Notes: generated by a model not told the origin, from the letters alone. A stretch of 64,000 bases of DNA from Mycoplasmatales bacterium (GCA_013215685.1 JABSQU010000002.1:1-64000), one strand, 5' to 3'. Numbered from the stretch's first letter, positions 10,034 to 21,943 are shown. Translations and numbers: made by a program.

Positions 10034-12145
10034 TTAACCAATCCTTTCCAATGACTTATGATTTTTCATTAAAGTCTTGTTTCCGTGAGGTGATTTGAAT
10101 GCAATTTCAATAATGTCGTTTTGAACATTGACAACTACTCCTCTACCAAATTTTACATGAGCAACCTCGTCACCTTCTAAAAAAGTTCTGTTTTTTATAT
10201 AGTTTTCTTCGGTTTTATTTGGTGCTATAAATTCATTTGTAAATGACCTAACATCAATTCCCATCTCTGTAATGAATCTAGATGGTTTTCTTTGAAATCT
10301 ATGGTCAATTGAAAAACCTCTTGCATCTGTAATAAATAGTTTATCCATCGCTCTTGTAATAGCAACATAGGCAAGTCTTCTTTCTTCTTCTAATGCTGCT
10401 TTACCACCTTCATCTAGTGCTCTTTTAGATGGGAAAATCCCTTCGGAGAATCCAATTATAAAAACATTTCTATATTCCAATCCTTTAGCTGAGTGAGCAG
10501 TCATTAAAGAAACATAATCAGACCCGAAAGAATGATCAGACTTCTCTGTATATAATGATATTTCTTCAAGATAATCATGAAGCCCTTTATTTGGATTTTG
10601 TTTTTCTCAATCTTTAATTGACTTAATTAGTTCCTTTATATTGTCAATTCTCCCAGCATCATTAACAGAATCTCACACACTGTAGTAGTTTACTTCAATA
10701 AGAAATTTTGATAAAACAAGTGAAATTGAATTTGTTTTTGTTGCTCTTCTGTATTTATTTATTAAATTCATAAATTTTACAAGTTCATTTTTAACAGATT
10801 CTGAAAGAGGAATTTTATCAAAGTGTTTCATGATTGCATCATAAATTGATAATCTAAAGTTTGAGGAAAAATTAACAAGTTTCTCTAAAGCGACTTTACC
10901 TATTTTTCTAGAAGGAATATTAATCATTCTCCTCATGGCAATTTCATCTCCGTTTGCAATTATTTTTAGAAACGAAATAGAATCCTTAACTTCTTGTCTT
11001 TGGAAAAATTTGACACCTCCGAAAACAACATAATTTATACCAGCATTAATTAAAGCTTTTTCAATTGGGGCAGATAGGTAATTAGCCCTATAAAGTATTG
11101 CAATATTTTTTAATTGCATTCTTTCTTTTCTCAGTAAATTAATTTTTTGTATTACCCATCTTGCTTCGGCGTCTTCAGAAAAAGCATGATGGAATTCAAT
11201 AATGTCACCCTCTCCCTTTGAAGAAATAAGTTTTTTGTCGATTCTGTGCTTGTTATTTACAATAAGTTTGTTTGCACCATCTAAAATAGTTTTTGTTGAT
11301 CTATAATTTTCCTCAAGTTTTATTATTTTAGAATTTTTGAAATACTTTTGAAAATTATTTATTAAATTAACATCTGCTTGTCTTCAAGTATAAATTGTTT
11401 GATCAGGGTCACCAACAATTGTTATATTATTGTGTTGTGATAGCATTTTTATAATTTCGTATTGAATTCACGAAGTATCTTGAAATTCGTCAACCAAAAC
11501 ATAATCAAATTTGTCTGATCATTTTTTTGCAATTTTAGGATTTTCTTTAAATATCTTGTGCACAAGAATAAGTAAGTCATCAAAATCTACTGATTTGATT
11601 TTTCGAATTTGATCAGAATAGTCTTTATAAATGTTAGCTATTATTTTGTCATTATCTTTTTTAGCATCTTCAGCCATTGTTTCCGGAGAAATTCCCAAAA
11701 TTTTGTTTTTTGAAATATAAGAAATAACAGAGTTATAGCTATGAGTTTTTGGTGATAAACCATATTTTTTATATAAAGGAGATAAAATTAATTTTTGATC
11801 AATGTTATCAAGTATATTAAAGTTTTTTGGATATCCAAGAGCAGATATCTCTTGTCGCAAAATTCTAGCTCCTAGAGAATGATATGTAGAAATTGTGATA
11901 GGTTCTGCCTTTTCTTCTATCATTCCCTCTAATCTTTCTTTCATTTCTGTTGCTGCTTTATTTGTAAAAGTTACCGCAAGAATTCTCCTCTGATTTATTT
12001 TTTTCTCGTTAATTAAATAAGAAATTTTGTGAGTTATTGTTTTTGTTTTTCCAGAACCCGCTCCCGCTATTATCGCAAGAGGTCCAGTTGTTATTAAAAC
12101 AGCTTTAGTTTGATTTTTATTTAAATTTTCTAAGTAATCTTTCAT
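10034..12145 (-). CDS. pcrA: ATP-dependent DNA helicase, PcrA/UvrD family
   Basis: A 703-residue superfamily 1 helicase. Motif I is AIIAGAGSGKTKT near the N-terminus; ILAVTFTNKAATEMKER is motif Ia; DEFQDTS motif II is read between the visible fragments; later TAHSAKGLEY and RRLAYVAITRA are motifs V and VI. The short C-terminal tail is PcrA-like. It unwinds DNA 3' to 5' in repair and plasmid/rolling-circle contexts. The ATG at 12145 has a GGGGG-rich Shine-Dalgarno sequence; a GTG at 12151 overlaps it and is less likely. It lies third in a four-gene operon with RDD and glycosyltransferase genes upstream. Confidence 0.93.
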
Positions 12146-12155
12146 TGACACCCCC

Positions 12156-12809
12156 TTAATCTACTCAAATAACATCGATGTTATTTACTGGTTTTGGTTT
12201 AATTTTTATTTTTTCTTCATTGTCTTTTTTATAAATTTTATTTATGTATCTATTGATCCAAACGGTTTCAGTTTTAGATTGGGCATCATGTAGCCCGTTT
12301 TTTTCTCCTCTAATAATTATGGAGATTATAAATATGAATTGAATTATAGATAAAATTGATCCAATAGATGTGATGATTGTTATTCTAAATTTTTCTCAAT
12401 TAGTAAATTTTATTGCGCTCTTGTCTGTCAGAGAAAATTTAATTATTAGCGTGTGATTTATTATTAAGCAAACAAGTATTGTTAAAGAAATTCAACTAAT
12501 AGAAAAAAATAATTCTCTGATGATAATTGATTTCATTTTATTATTATCTTTAAATTTAATTTTGGTCCTTGTGATAAACATTCCTATCGTTTTTCCATCT
12601 CAAAAAAATGGAATAACCAAAAAAACGGCAGCTAAAAGTAAAATAATTTCAACTATTCATATATAGAACATTCAGTTTTCTTTAAAGTGCCATCCATCAC
12701 TTCTTTCTAACATCCCAAATGCTGAAGCAACAATTATGGCTGATATAAGAATTAAGTCAATCAGTCTTCCTAACAACCTTATTCAAAATCCTGCTTTTCT
12801 GTTTATCAT
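12156..12809 (-). CDS. RDD family membrane protein
   Basis: A 217-residue polytopic protein. The first helix holds RLLGRLIDLIL, matching the Arg-Asp pair that names the RDD family. GKTIGMFITRTKI and, near the end, GLHDAQSKTETV match the family's conserved turns. About four to five transmembrane segments are visible. The family's function is largely unknown; some members have been linked to ion exchange. The ATG at 12809 directly follows the stop of the glycosyltransferase gene (TAAATG), so the two are translationally coupled. Confidence 0.85.
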
Positions 12810-13772
12810 TTATTTCTCAAGCTCCTTGTATGCTTTATACATTGAACCTGGAGAAATATGGGATAATAAAACGCTTTTTTCCTTAGGCATTAAAATGGCA
12901 TATTGATTAACATCTAAAATATTTATAAATTTCGTTTCTTGGCGTTTTTGAATTTTATCTTTAAATTTTTTAAGAGATGCTTTATTTTTTGAAGATTTCA
13001 CAAATGGAGCCGCAAAAACAACTTCAGTAAAATATTGAGCATAAAGATATCGATCAATTGATTCAAATTTAGGAGATTTAGATATTAAGTCTACAACAGC
13101 ATCAAAGTGTCTTACGAAATGAATGTAATTAAATTGTGATGAATTATTAACTCTAGATTTAACCAATGTTTTTAATGAAGTTGAATATGTTTTTGCAACA
13201 GAAAGAGAAAAGTATGTTATGCCAATTGAATATCGAGAATTGAAATTAACAGGCATTTTTACTCTGCCCACTTCTGATAGAACACTGGTTTTATATATTT
13301 TATTAAAATCAAATGGATATGTTCAAGCAATTATTTCTGGATTATCTTCAATTTTGCTGCTTGTTTTAAATTGTTTTCTTATTTTTCCTTTTAATTTTAT
13401 TGGTGAGTTAAATGCTGCAGAAAATTCTATAATATCCGTACCTTTTTCTTCAGCTAGTGCAATAACATTTTTTACCAACGAAGATGAAAATTCATTTCTG
13501 ATTGATAAAACAATTGAATATTTTCCTTTTGCAATTTTTGCTCCCTGGCCAATGCTTTTAAATCTTGAGTTTCTCTTTGAATTAAAAATTATTCTCAAAT
13601 CGCCATTTATTTTTTCTCTGTATTTCTCTACTACTTCTAAAGTTTTTTCTCCATTTGTATCAATTATTAATATTAATTCATAATTATTAGAATTTTGTGT
13701 GCTAATTTTAGATAAAAATCTATCTAATCTTTTTGCCTCTTTATAAATTGGTGTTATTATTGATAATTTCAT
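12810..13772 (-). CDS. family 2-like glycosyltransferase, probably DXD-deficient
   Basis: A 320-residue protein with a GT-A N-terminus (MKLSIITPIYKEAKRLDRFL) typical of family 2 glycosyltransferases. The strand that normally ends in the metal-binding DXD (GxYIxFLDADD) reads GKYSIVLSIRNEF, so the canonical acidic triad is replaced by Arg-Asn-Glu. Either it uses another metal site or it is a non-catalytic paralogue. There are no transmembrane segments. It heads the RDD-helicase operon. Shine-Dalgarno GGAGAGAG precedes the ATG. Confidence 0.72.
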
Positions 13773-13813
13773 CCACTCTCTCCTTGTTTGTAGTGATTTT
13801 TTTGCATCTCATA

Positions 13814-14028
13814 TATAATATATTGTAACATTATATTAATCAAAATTCCTTTTTTTGATTGTATAAATCTTTTTATTTTCATGGTTAGAAACAAATTTAT
13901 ACAATTGCCTCTTGGCTGCCAAGTTGCCTTTTTGTGGGATTTTCCTTAAATGTAAATAACTTTTCCACAAAATCACTAATGATGGTTTGTTTTTTAACAT
14001 ATAAAAAAACCCTGAGGTTTTTTGGTTT
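13814..14028 (+). ncRNA. candidate structured RNA in intergenic region
   Basis: The 257-base gap between two minus-strand genes holds a TATAAT box (13814-13819), three successive perfect inverted repeats and a terminator hairpin. The repeats are 13858-13868 with 13895-13905 (11 bp), 13911-13915 with 13919-13923 (CTTGG/CCAAG, loop CTG, flanked by TTGCC on both sides), and 13930-13937 with 13965-13972 (TTTTGTGG/CCACAAAA). On the plus strand this would give an RNA of about 200 bases. On the minus strand the same repeats would instead form a long leader or control region for the glycosyltransferase operon. I recognise no known RNA family in it. Confidence 0.3.
14003..14023. terminator. bidirectional Rho-independent terminator after asnS
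   Basis: Stem AAAAAAACC / GGTTTTTT with loop CTGA lies just past the asnS stop. It has a T run on both strands, so it could also end a plus-strand transcript from the intergenic region. Confidence 0.75.
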
Positions 14029-14029
14029 T

Positions 14030-15355
14030 TTACATTTTTAAATTTCTTGGGGTTCTAGGGAAGGGAATTGAGTCTCTTATATTTTCAACACCAGTTACAT
14101 ACATAACTAATCTTTCAAATCCAAGTCCGAATCCAACCGACATGAATTGACCAAATCTTCTTAAATCCAAATATCATTGAAGTTCTTTTTGATCAAGCCC
14201 TAGTTCGCGAACTCTGTTCTCGATTTTTTCATAATCAGTTTCTCGTTCTGACCCACCAGCAAGTTCGCCTATTCCAGGAACAAGAATATCAAATGCAGCA
14301 ACAGTTTTTCCATCGTCATTTTGTTTCATATAAAAGGCTTTAATATCTTTTGGATAATTTGTAACAGCAACAGGGCCTTTAAAAATTTCTTTTGCAAGAT
14401 ATTTTTCGTGTTCTGTAGCTAAATCTAATCCAAACTCAATGTTTTTTTCTTCGAAAATATCACTAACTTTTTTAAGTTTTTCAATAGCGTCTGAATATGT
14501 GATTTTTTTAACTCCTGTTGAGATAAAATCTTTCAATCTTTTAATTAATGTGCTATCAACGTGATTTTCTAAAAAAGCAAATTCCTCTGGATGTTTTTCA
14601 ATTGTCTTTGAAATTACTTTTTTCAAAAGATCATCAGCTAAAGCTATTCCGTCATCGATACCTTTAAAAGCCATTTCTGGTTCAATCATCCAAAATTCTG
14701 CAGCATGTTTTTTTGTATTAGAATTTTCTGCTCTAAAAGTAGGCGCAAAAGTATAAACATCTCCAAAGCCATTTGCATATGACTCTGCTTGTAGCTGTCC
14801 AGTAACTCCAAGAGTTGCCTTTTTACCAAAGAATTCTCCTTCTCCTTCATCATCAACAACAAAAGCTTCGCCAGCACCTTCTCCATCGTTAGAAGTTATT
14901 ATAGGAGATGACACATTTAAAAAATTGTTGTTTCTAAAATAATCATGAATCTCTTGTGTTAAAGTTGATCTTATTCTCATCACTGCCCTGAAAAGGTTTG
15001 TTCTGTGTCTTAAATGAGGAATTTCTCTAAGAAATTCCATTGACATACCTTGTTTTTGAAGTGGATAATCTTCATCTGTGTTTTTTAAAATTTCAACATT
15101 TTCTGCAACAAGTTCTGCTTCTTGTTTACCGCCAGGGGTTAATTTTAAAATTCCTTTAGCTAAAATAGCAGAACCCATTCTGGCCTTATCGATTTCTTCA
15201 GCTTGGTTTTTTATTACAATTTGTAAATTTTTAAATGTTGATCCATCATTAATTACAAGAAATCTTATTTTGTTGTTTCCTCTGTTTGAAACCACCCATC
15301 CTTTTGTGGTTATTTCTTCTTCTTTTTTTCTAGTAAATATATCTTTTATAGTCAT
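14030..15355 (-). CDS. asnS: asparaginyl-tRNA synthetase
   Basis: A 441-residue class IIb synthetase. An N-terminal OB-fold anticodon-binding domain (about residues 1-110, [11 protein letters not shown]) is followed by the catalytic core. [21 protein letters not shown] is motif 2 with the AsnRS-type signature, and [15 protein letters not shown] with IPFPR is motif 3. It charges tRNA-Asn. It lies downstream of dnaN in the dnaA-dnaN-asnS minus-strand block, with a clear terminator after it. Confidence 0.96.
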
Positions 15356-15407
15356 TTTATCATTATAAATGAAAATAAAGTTAATAACATATTAAAGTTA
15401 GAACAAA

Positions 15408-16505
15408 TTAATAAGTTCTGTGAGGTAAAACCAATTGAGTTAATTTAACATTTGATTCACCCTTTATAACAATCGGGTCGTGAGGTCCGTTAAAAGCAAT
15501 CGCTACTCTTCCATGAAATTTGTTAATGGCATCTTTTAAAAATAGAGAATTTAGTGCGATTGAAAAGTCTCCAGAATTTCATTTACATTCTCTCGTTCTA
15601 ACAATTGAATCCCCCATCTCTCTCTTTTTAGATTCTATTGTTAGCTCCCCATCATTTAATGACAGTTTAATAACTTTATTTCCGTCATCTGAAACTACAG
15701 TTGCTTTTTCAATTAAACTTGATAAGGTTTTTGAGTCAATTGATAAAACGGATTGAAATTTCTTAGGTATAAGTCCATCTACTTTTGGATAAAACCCGTC
15801 AATTAATTTAGAAAGAATTGTTGTTGAATTATATTTTGTAATCACTTTAGATTCATTAACATTAATCGTTAAGGGTCCTTTGATCCCCTTTGGAATAAAA
15901 TCTTTTAAGTTTTTTGATAATATTGTCACATCAAAGTTTACATTTGAATCTACCTCAACTTTTTCTTGGGCCAATCTGAAGGAGTTGGTTGCTGTTGCTG
16001 TTAAAGATCCATTTAAAGATTTTAAATTTACTCCGTTAAGAATTATTCTTTTGTCATTTTCAGCCGCAGCAAATGAAACATTTTTTATTAAATGTTCAAT
16101 AGCAGAACCATCTACTATTAAATCTTTACCCATAGTATCAAAATTTATTGATGGGTAATCTTCCACATTCATTAATTGAAGTGTTGTTTTTGCCCCTTCA
16201 GATTCAATGTTGATTGAATTTTTTGTTGTGTTGAGAGTAATTTCTTGTCCTTGTTTCTTTATAACATTTTTGAATAAGGATCCTGGAACTAGTATTTTTC
16301 CTGGTTCAATTACTTCCAAAGACCCATCATGACCAATAACTTCTTTAATTGATAAATTTCCATTAGAAGCTAGTATTTGTGTGTTGCTTTCTGTAGCGGT
16401 TATGACAATTCCTTGAAGTGCTGGAAGTGGCGAATTACTTTGTATTGCCTTTCCGATCGATTCTAAATGTTTTTCGAATAATCTTTTTCTAATTTTTATT
16501 TTCAT
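15408..16505 (-). CDS. dnaN: DNA polymerase III beta sliding clamp
   Basis: A 365-residue protein matching DnaN in length (about 370) and pattern, with three repeated clamp domains; LPALQGIVITA and ATNSFRLAQEKVEV are typical segments, and the C-terminus LTQLVLPHRTY corresponds to the conserved ILPMRL end. It tethers the replicative polymerase to DNA. A good Shine-Dalgarno AGGAGAAA precedes the ATG. It is downstream of dnaA, separated by 121 bases that show a degenerate DnaA-box-like TATCCAC on the minus strand and no gene. Confidence 0.96.
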
Positions 16506-16626
16506 CCTATTTCTCCTTTTAAAAGTTTAGTTAGTTATTAAGTTTATTATTATTAATAGCGTGGATATGTGGTGTAACTTGGTTTTAGCCCTTAAACGAG
16601 CATTTTTATGTGTTGATTATATGTTG

Positions 16627-17970
16627 TTAAGTTGCTGTCTTAACTCTTTGCTCGAGAGAGGAGATAGCAAGTTTTAGTGCTTTATCAATTTTCATGGATC
16701 TATCAATTGATTTGACTGCCGAAATTATTGTTGAGTGATCTCTTCCTCCGAAATATTTACCTATTTCTGTGTATCCTATGCCAATTATTTCTCTAATTAA
16801 ATATATTGCTATGTGTCTTGGGAGCACTAAATCTTTTTTTCTTGATTTTCCAGTTATATCTTTTTTTGTGATTCTGTAATAAGATGCAACTATATTTATT
16901 ATTCTTACAGGCGTTAATTCAGAAGGATCAATTGCTAAATCTTTAAATATATTTGACACTACTACATAAGTGTATTTAACGTGCTTGTCATTTTCTGTGT
17001 AAAAAGCAATTCTTTTTACAGCTCCTTCTAATGCTCTTATTGAAGAAGTGTTATTTCTTGCTATAAATGAAAGCGCTTCATTTTCTCATTCTTCTGGCCT
17101 CATTTCTTCTTTTTCAAGTTTTTTCTTTAAGATCATAATCATATCGTTAGTATTTGGTTCTTTTATTTTAGATGATATTCCTGATATAAATCTTGTTATA
17201 AATCTACTTTCAAATCCCGAAAGTTCTTGCGCAACTTTATCCGAAACAATAATAACTTGTTTTCCATTTTCAATTTGATTGTTAATGATTTCGAACAAAA
17301 CCTTAAGAGTTACTGATCTATCTCCTAGGTTTTGTATGTCATCAAAAAGAAGCACATCATATTTTTTGTATGAGTCAGCAAAATTTGAGATAGCATTCCC
17401 ACCTTCTTGTGCTGCTTTTTGAACATCTTTAGTGAACCTATTTGGCTCAATGTATATTGCGCTTTTGCCAATTTCTATTATTTTGTTTCCAATTGCATGT
17501 AATAGGTGAGTTTTTCCTAATCCTGATTTAGATGCAATATAAAAAGGAGAATATTTCCCTGGGTTTTCCGCAACTCTAGTTGCCATTTCAAAGACTTCTG
17601 AATTAAATCCTGCTTTCACATAATCTTCGAAAAGAAATTTTTTTGATATGTTTTTTGAAACTGCAACACTTTCTTTTTTTTCAAACAACGAGACTTCTCT
17701 CCCCAGCACAAATTTTGCACTTAAAGGCTTGTTGAAAACACTTTCAACAGCTTGTAAAATTGCATTTTTATATTCTTTTTCTATGATTTCTTTAGCGTGT
17801 TCTGAATTAACTTGGAAGATTACTGAAGTGCTGTTTTGGCTTATTATTTCCATGTCTCTTATAAAAGAGTTTAAAACCATTTCATCCCCAATTATTCCGT
17901 CCAAATAGCTAACTATCATAGCCGTGTTAGATTTGTTTATTATCTCAACGTTACTCAAATGATTTACCAT
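16627..17970 (-). CDS. dnaA: chromosomal replication initiator DnaA
   Basis: A 447-residue protein. Domain III carries Walker A (SGLGKTHLLHAIG, about residues 149-161), Walker B (YDVLLFDDIQ) and the AAA+ sensor segment FESRFITRF. Domain IV has the DNA-binding signature GGRDHSTIISAVKS. It binds the TTATCCACA boxes just upstream of its start and unwinds oriC. It is transcribed away from rpmH, so oriC lies between divergent genes. Its length fits mycoplasma DnaA. Confidence 0.97.
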
Positions 17971-18226
17971 ATTTTTAGTTTACTCTCAAATTTTATAAAA
18001 AACACACTTTTTTAATATATCTACTAAATAATCTACATTTATTTCATGGTTATCCACAGCAAATCATATATAATATGAATATTTAGATAGTTATCCACAA
18101 TAAAAACCAACATTAAATAAAAAACATGATTAATGTGGAAAAATAAATTTTAGGCAAACATGAAATCTTTTTTATAGCGGTTTTTGATATACTATATATG
18201 CTAACTAGAAACACAAGGAGAATATA
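17971..18226. other. replication origin (oriC) region
   Basis: The 256-base gap between dnaA and rpmH has two perfect DnaA boxes TTATCCACA at 18050-18058 and 18091-18099, and one near-perfect reversed box (TGTGGAAAA) at 18134-18142. A+T-rich unwinding-type sequence surrounds them. Gene orientation switches here (minus to the left, plus to the right for about 11 kb), as expected at a bidirectional origin. The rpmH promoter (TATACT/TATATG, about 18187-18200) lies at the right edge. Confidence 0.9.
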
Positions 18227-18370
18227 ATGAAAAGAACATATCAACCAAACAAAAGAAAACATGCTAAGACACATGGTTTTAGAGAAAGAATGAAATCAGC
18301 TTCAGGGCGTTTGATATTAAAAAGAAGAAGGGCTAAAGGTAGAAAGCAACTGACAGTTTCTGATAAATAG
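18227..18370 (+). CDS. rpmH: ribosomal protein bL34
   Basis: A 47-residue, highly basic protein: [18 protein letters not shown], then [15 protein letters not shown]. This is the near-universal L34 sequence. It has Shine-Dalgarno AAGGAG before its ATG and is followed 3 bases later by rnpA, the classic rpmH-rnpA-yidC order next to dnaA. Confidence 0.98.
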   Translation: MKRTYQPNKRKHAKTHGFRERMKSASGRLILKRRRAKGRKQLTVSDK

Positions 18371-18373
18371 AAA

Positions 18374-18697
18374 ATGAAAAAAGAGAATAGATTAAGAAAA
18401 AATCACGACTTTCAGAAAATAATCAATTCAAAAAATTCTGTGGTTTCTAAATACTTAGTCATTTACTATAGGGAAAATAATTTGAGTAAATTGAGAGTGG
18501 GAATCTCAGTTTCTAAAAAATTTATAAATGCAGTTGGTAGAAACAAATTAAGAAGGCAAGTTAGATCAATAATGGATGAACTATCTATTTATAATATGGG
18601 TTTTGATATAGTGTTGATTTTAAGAAAACCATTTATTAATAATGATTTTTTATTCCAAAAGCAGTCAATAAAAAAATTAATGCAAAGGATAACATAG
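18374..18697 (+). CDS. rnpA: ribonuclease P protein component
   Basis: A 107-residue basic protein. RLRKNHDFQKIINS, RVGISVSKKFINAVGRNKLRR and the VGRNxxKR-like RNA-binding helix identify RnpA. It helps RNase P RNA mature tRNA 5' ends. The stop TAG is immediately followed by the yidC ATG. Confidence 0.95.
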   Translation: MKKENRLRKNHDFQKIINSKNSVVSKYLVIYYRENNLSKLRVGISVSKKFINAVGRNKLRRQVRSIMDELSIYNMGFDIVLILRKPFINNDFLFQKQSIKKLMQRIT

Positions 18698-20584
18698 ATG
18701 TCATACGGAAACAGATCAAAGCAATACGATTGATTCAAGGGGAAAAACGACAAAGAAAACAAAACTCCTAAATCAAGATTGAAAACAATATGAAGATTTA
18801 CAAAAATATTTTTAATGTTTTCACTTTTCTTCATATCAATGTGAGGTCTTGTGCAATCATTTGTGATTGTATCAAACACAACTGTGGGTAACGGAGTTGA
18901 ATTTTATAATTCAGAAGAAGAAATTGCACCACATGTAACTCGTTTTTCATTAACGGAATCTCCTGAAGGAATTTATTCGTTTGAAAAATCAAAAGATGTT
19001 ATTTGATTGCATCATGAGGATAAAGACAGACCAGGACAATTAGATGATGTTAATAAACAAATTACTAACAAGGACTCAGCTAATCAAATAAAAATGTCTG
19101 ATGCATTTAAAGGAACAAATGAAGCTGTTTCTTTGAAAATAATTGATAAAGACGGAAACACAAGTGACCCATTGATGTTTGAAAACAATGGCAAATATTC
19201 AAAATCAGACTCTGACAAATTTTTAGCATTATCTTCTCAATCTGAAGTTTATCCAACTCCTTCAAACACTCTTAAAAAAATATATGTTAATAATGTTGAA
19301 TTTAAAATTAGTTCTGACTTATCTTCAATTCCAAAAGAAGAGGCAAGACAAAAATTTTCAGAAGATTTTTTATACAAAATCGACAAAAACGTTTTAGAAA
19401 CATTGAAAAAATCTGACAAATACAAAAGTTTCTTCGCAGGAAAAACTTCACTGATAGGAGAAAAAATTACTCCTATTTTAAAGGAAGATGCTGCAAAACT
19501 TACAGAAGATGAAAAATTAATTAATAGCGCTTATGTTATTCAACAACAAGTTGTAAAAAACGCATTTTCTTATTTAAATGTAGTATCTCCAAATAATTAC
19601 TCAATTCTTAATTTCGATTTTTCTAAAAATCCAGACACAAGCATAGACAAATACAAATCAGGGGATATAATTTTAAATAATAGTGATAACTCTTGATATA
19701 AATCAAATGGAACAAAATGAGTTAAAACTGATGATATTCCTTCGATAAAATTTAATAAGAATTTATTAACAGGAACAAAATATGTCCCAATAATATCATG
19801 AAGTCAAGCATGAACAAGAGGTTTTGGTCCTTTTTACGGTATCTTCGTATGACCAATATCTAAGTTGAGTGTTACTTTAACTGACGGAATACCTATTATG
19901 AGTGGATGAGAAACTCTTATAGCAATTGTTATGATTGTCTTTATTCTAAGAATAATTGCTTTTGGATTAACATTTAAATCTGTTCTTCAACAAACAAAAC
20001 AACAAGAGATTCAAGCTAAAAAAGCTGTTATAGATGCTAAATACGCTAACTATAAAGGTAATAAGCAAATGGAACAAAGAAAAAGGCAAGAAACCGCTGC
20101 CCTTTATAAAAAAGCTGGAATTTCTCCATTAGGAGCACTTGGTTCGGCCTTTATAGGAATGCCTATATTCCTATCGGTTTGGAGAATAATTGGAGGTATA
20201 CCTCACATTAAAGCCACAATTTGAATGGGGATTAATTTCTCTGCAACATCCTATAAAGAACTGTTTGCTGGAGAGTGACAATATCTACCATTAATTTTAC
20301 TCGCCGGAATCGGAGCCGCCTTCCAAAATATTTATCCTCGGCTTCTTACCAAAAGGCGAGATAAGAACAGAACGAACGTTCATCAACAGGCTGCAATGAA
20401 GAAAAACAACAAAACACAAAATATAATGATGGGTATCTTTGTGTTTATGGCGGTAATATTCAGTGCTGGTCTACAGATTTACTGGATCGTCGGAAGTATA
20501 TGGCAAATCATTCAGGTCACAATTACTCATAACATTCTGGTTAAACATAAAAAGAAAAGCAAAAAGAAAAAAATTAGGGCATAG
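18698..20584 (+). CDS. yidC: membrane protein insertase YidC/OxaA
   Basis: A 628-residue protein with an N-terminal membrane helix (about residues 33-58), then a large extracytoplasmic region (about residues 60-370) rich in Lys and Asp, and a C-terminal insertase core of five helices. The core begins near SQAWTRGFGPFYGIFVWP, includes QQTKQQEIQAKKAVIDAKY as the cytoplasmic coiled hairpin, and continues with KKAGISPLGALG. A Lys-rich tail (KHKKKSKKKKIRA) probably contacts ribosomes. It folds membrane proteins with or after SecYEG. The big outer domain is common in mycoplasma YidC and less conserved. Confidence 0.95.
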
Positions 20585-20614
20585 CTTTGATTTTTTTTAT
20601 TTTATAATATATTT

Positions 20615-21928
20615 ATGTTTGATACTATAGCTGCAATTTCAACAGGGGGAATGACCAACGATCCAATATCCATAATAAGACTATCTGGAGCAGATGCCTT
20701 TGGTGTTGCAAAAAAAATTTTTAATGGCAAAATTGGAAATGATAAATCAATAACATATGGATTTATTAAAGACAATAAAGAAGTAGTTGATGAAGTCTTA
20801 GTTGCCTGATTCAAAGCACCAAATACCTTTACTGGTGAAAACATTGTAGAAATTAATGCTCATGGAGGTATAGTAAACACAAATAGAATATTACAATTAT
20901 TGCTTGCAAATGGAGCTAGGCTTGCTGAAAGAGGAGAATTTTCAAGAAGAGCATTTTTAAACGGTAAAATGGATTTAATAAAAGCTGAAGCAATTCACGA
21001 TTTAATATTTGCAAAAACAAAAGAACAAGCGGATCTTTCGGTTAAAAAATTTGATGGAGAAACTTCTAATTTAATTGAGAAATTAAAAAAGAAAATTTTA
21101 AATATAATTGCAACAATTGAAACAAATATAGATTATCCTGAATATGATGACGTGGAAAATCTTACCAATAAAAAACTTTTGCCAAGATTGAATAATGTAA
21201 ATAGTGATTTAGAAGAAATATTGACATCTTCAAAAAAATCTAAATATATATACGAAGGTGTAAAAGTTGCTATTGTGGGTAAGCCAAACGCAGGAAAATC
21301 TTCCCTTTTAAATGCATTTTTGAATGAGGAAAAAGCTATTGTAACTGAAATTCCAGGAACAACACGAGATGTCGTGGAAGGTTCAATTCAAATTGGACAA
21401 GTTTTATTAAATTTTAAAGATACAGCCGGTATTCACACAACAAACGATAAGATTGAACAACTCGGTATTCAAAAATCTCTTGAAAAAATTAATGAAGCAG
21501 ATTTAATTATTCATGTAATTGATGGAAGTAAAAAAGAAAGCAAAGATGATTTTTTGATTGAGCAATCTTCAAAGATAAAACCATATATAAAAGTTTATAA
21601 TAAATCTGATTTAAAACAAAGAGACGGAATATCAATTAATGCAAAAAACAAAGAAATTTCAAATCTTACAAAAGAAATCAAAAATATATTTAAAGATATT
21701 GATTTAAATAATGAAAAAATTATAAATAATACTAGGCAACTTTCATTAATAGATTCTGCAAAAATTAATATTAATGAAGCCATAACAGGGCTTAAGGAAG
21801 GCATGCTTCCTGACACTGTTATTATTGATATTCAAAAGGCTTGAGAAGATTTAGGTAATATTCTTGGAAGAGCTGAAGCTACTGATTTACTTGATGAAAT
21901 GTTCAAAAATTTCTGTCTTGGTAAATAA
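20615..21928 (+). CDS. mnmE: tRNA modification GTPase MnmE
   Basis: A 437-residue protein with an N-terminal tetrahydrofolate-binding domain ([11 protein letters not shown]...ISIIRLSG), then a helical domain interrupted by a Ras-like G domain. G motifs: [20 protein letters not shown] and NKSD. The C-terminal FCLGK carries the conserved Cys-x-GK end. With MnmG it modifies U34 of tRNAs. TATAAT at 20603-20608 lies 6 bases before the ATG; there is no Shine-Dalgarno sequence. Confidence 0.96.
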
Positions 21929-21943
21929 TTGTATAATATACCT

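Noticed and set aside
12810-13271. Separate gene for the C-terminal half of the glycosyltransferase
   Set aside because: It is in frame with the N-terminal half across a TGA (Trp) codon, so it is one protein.
13905-13928. Resemblance of the CAGCCAAG-containing hairpin to signal recognition particle RNA
   Set aside because: The diagnostic GGUCAGG and GGAAG parts of the SRP RNA apical loop are missing; only a few bases match.
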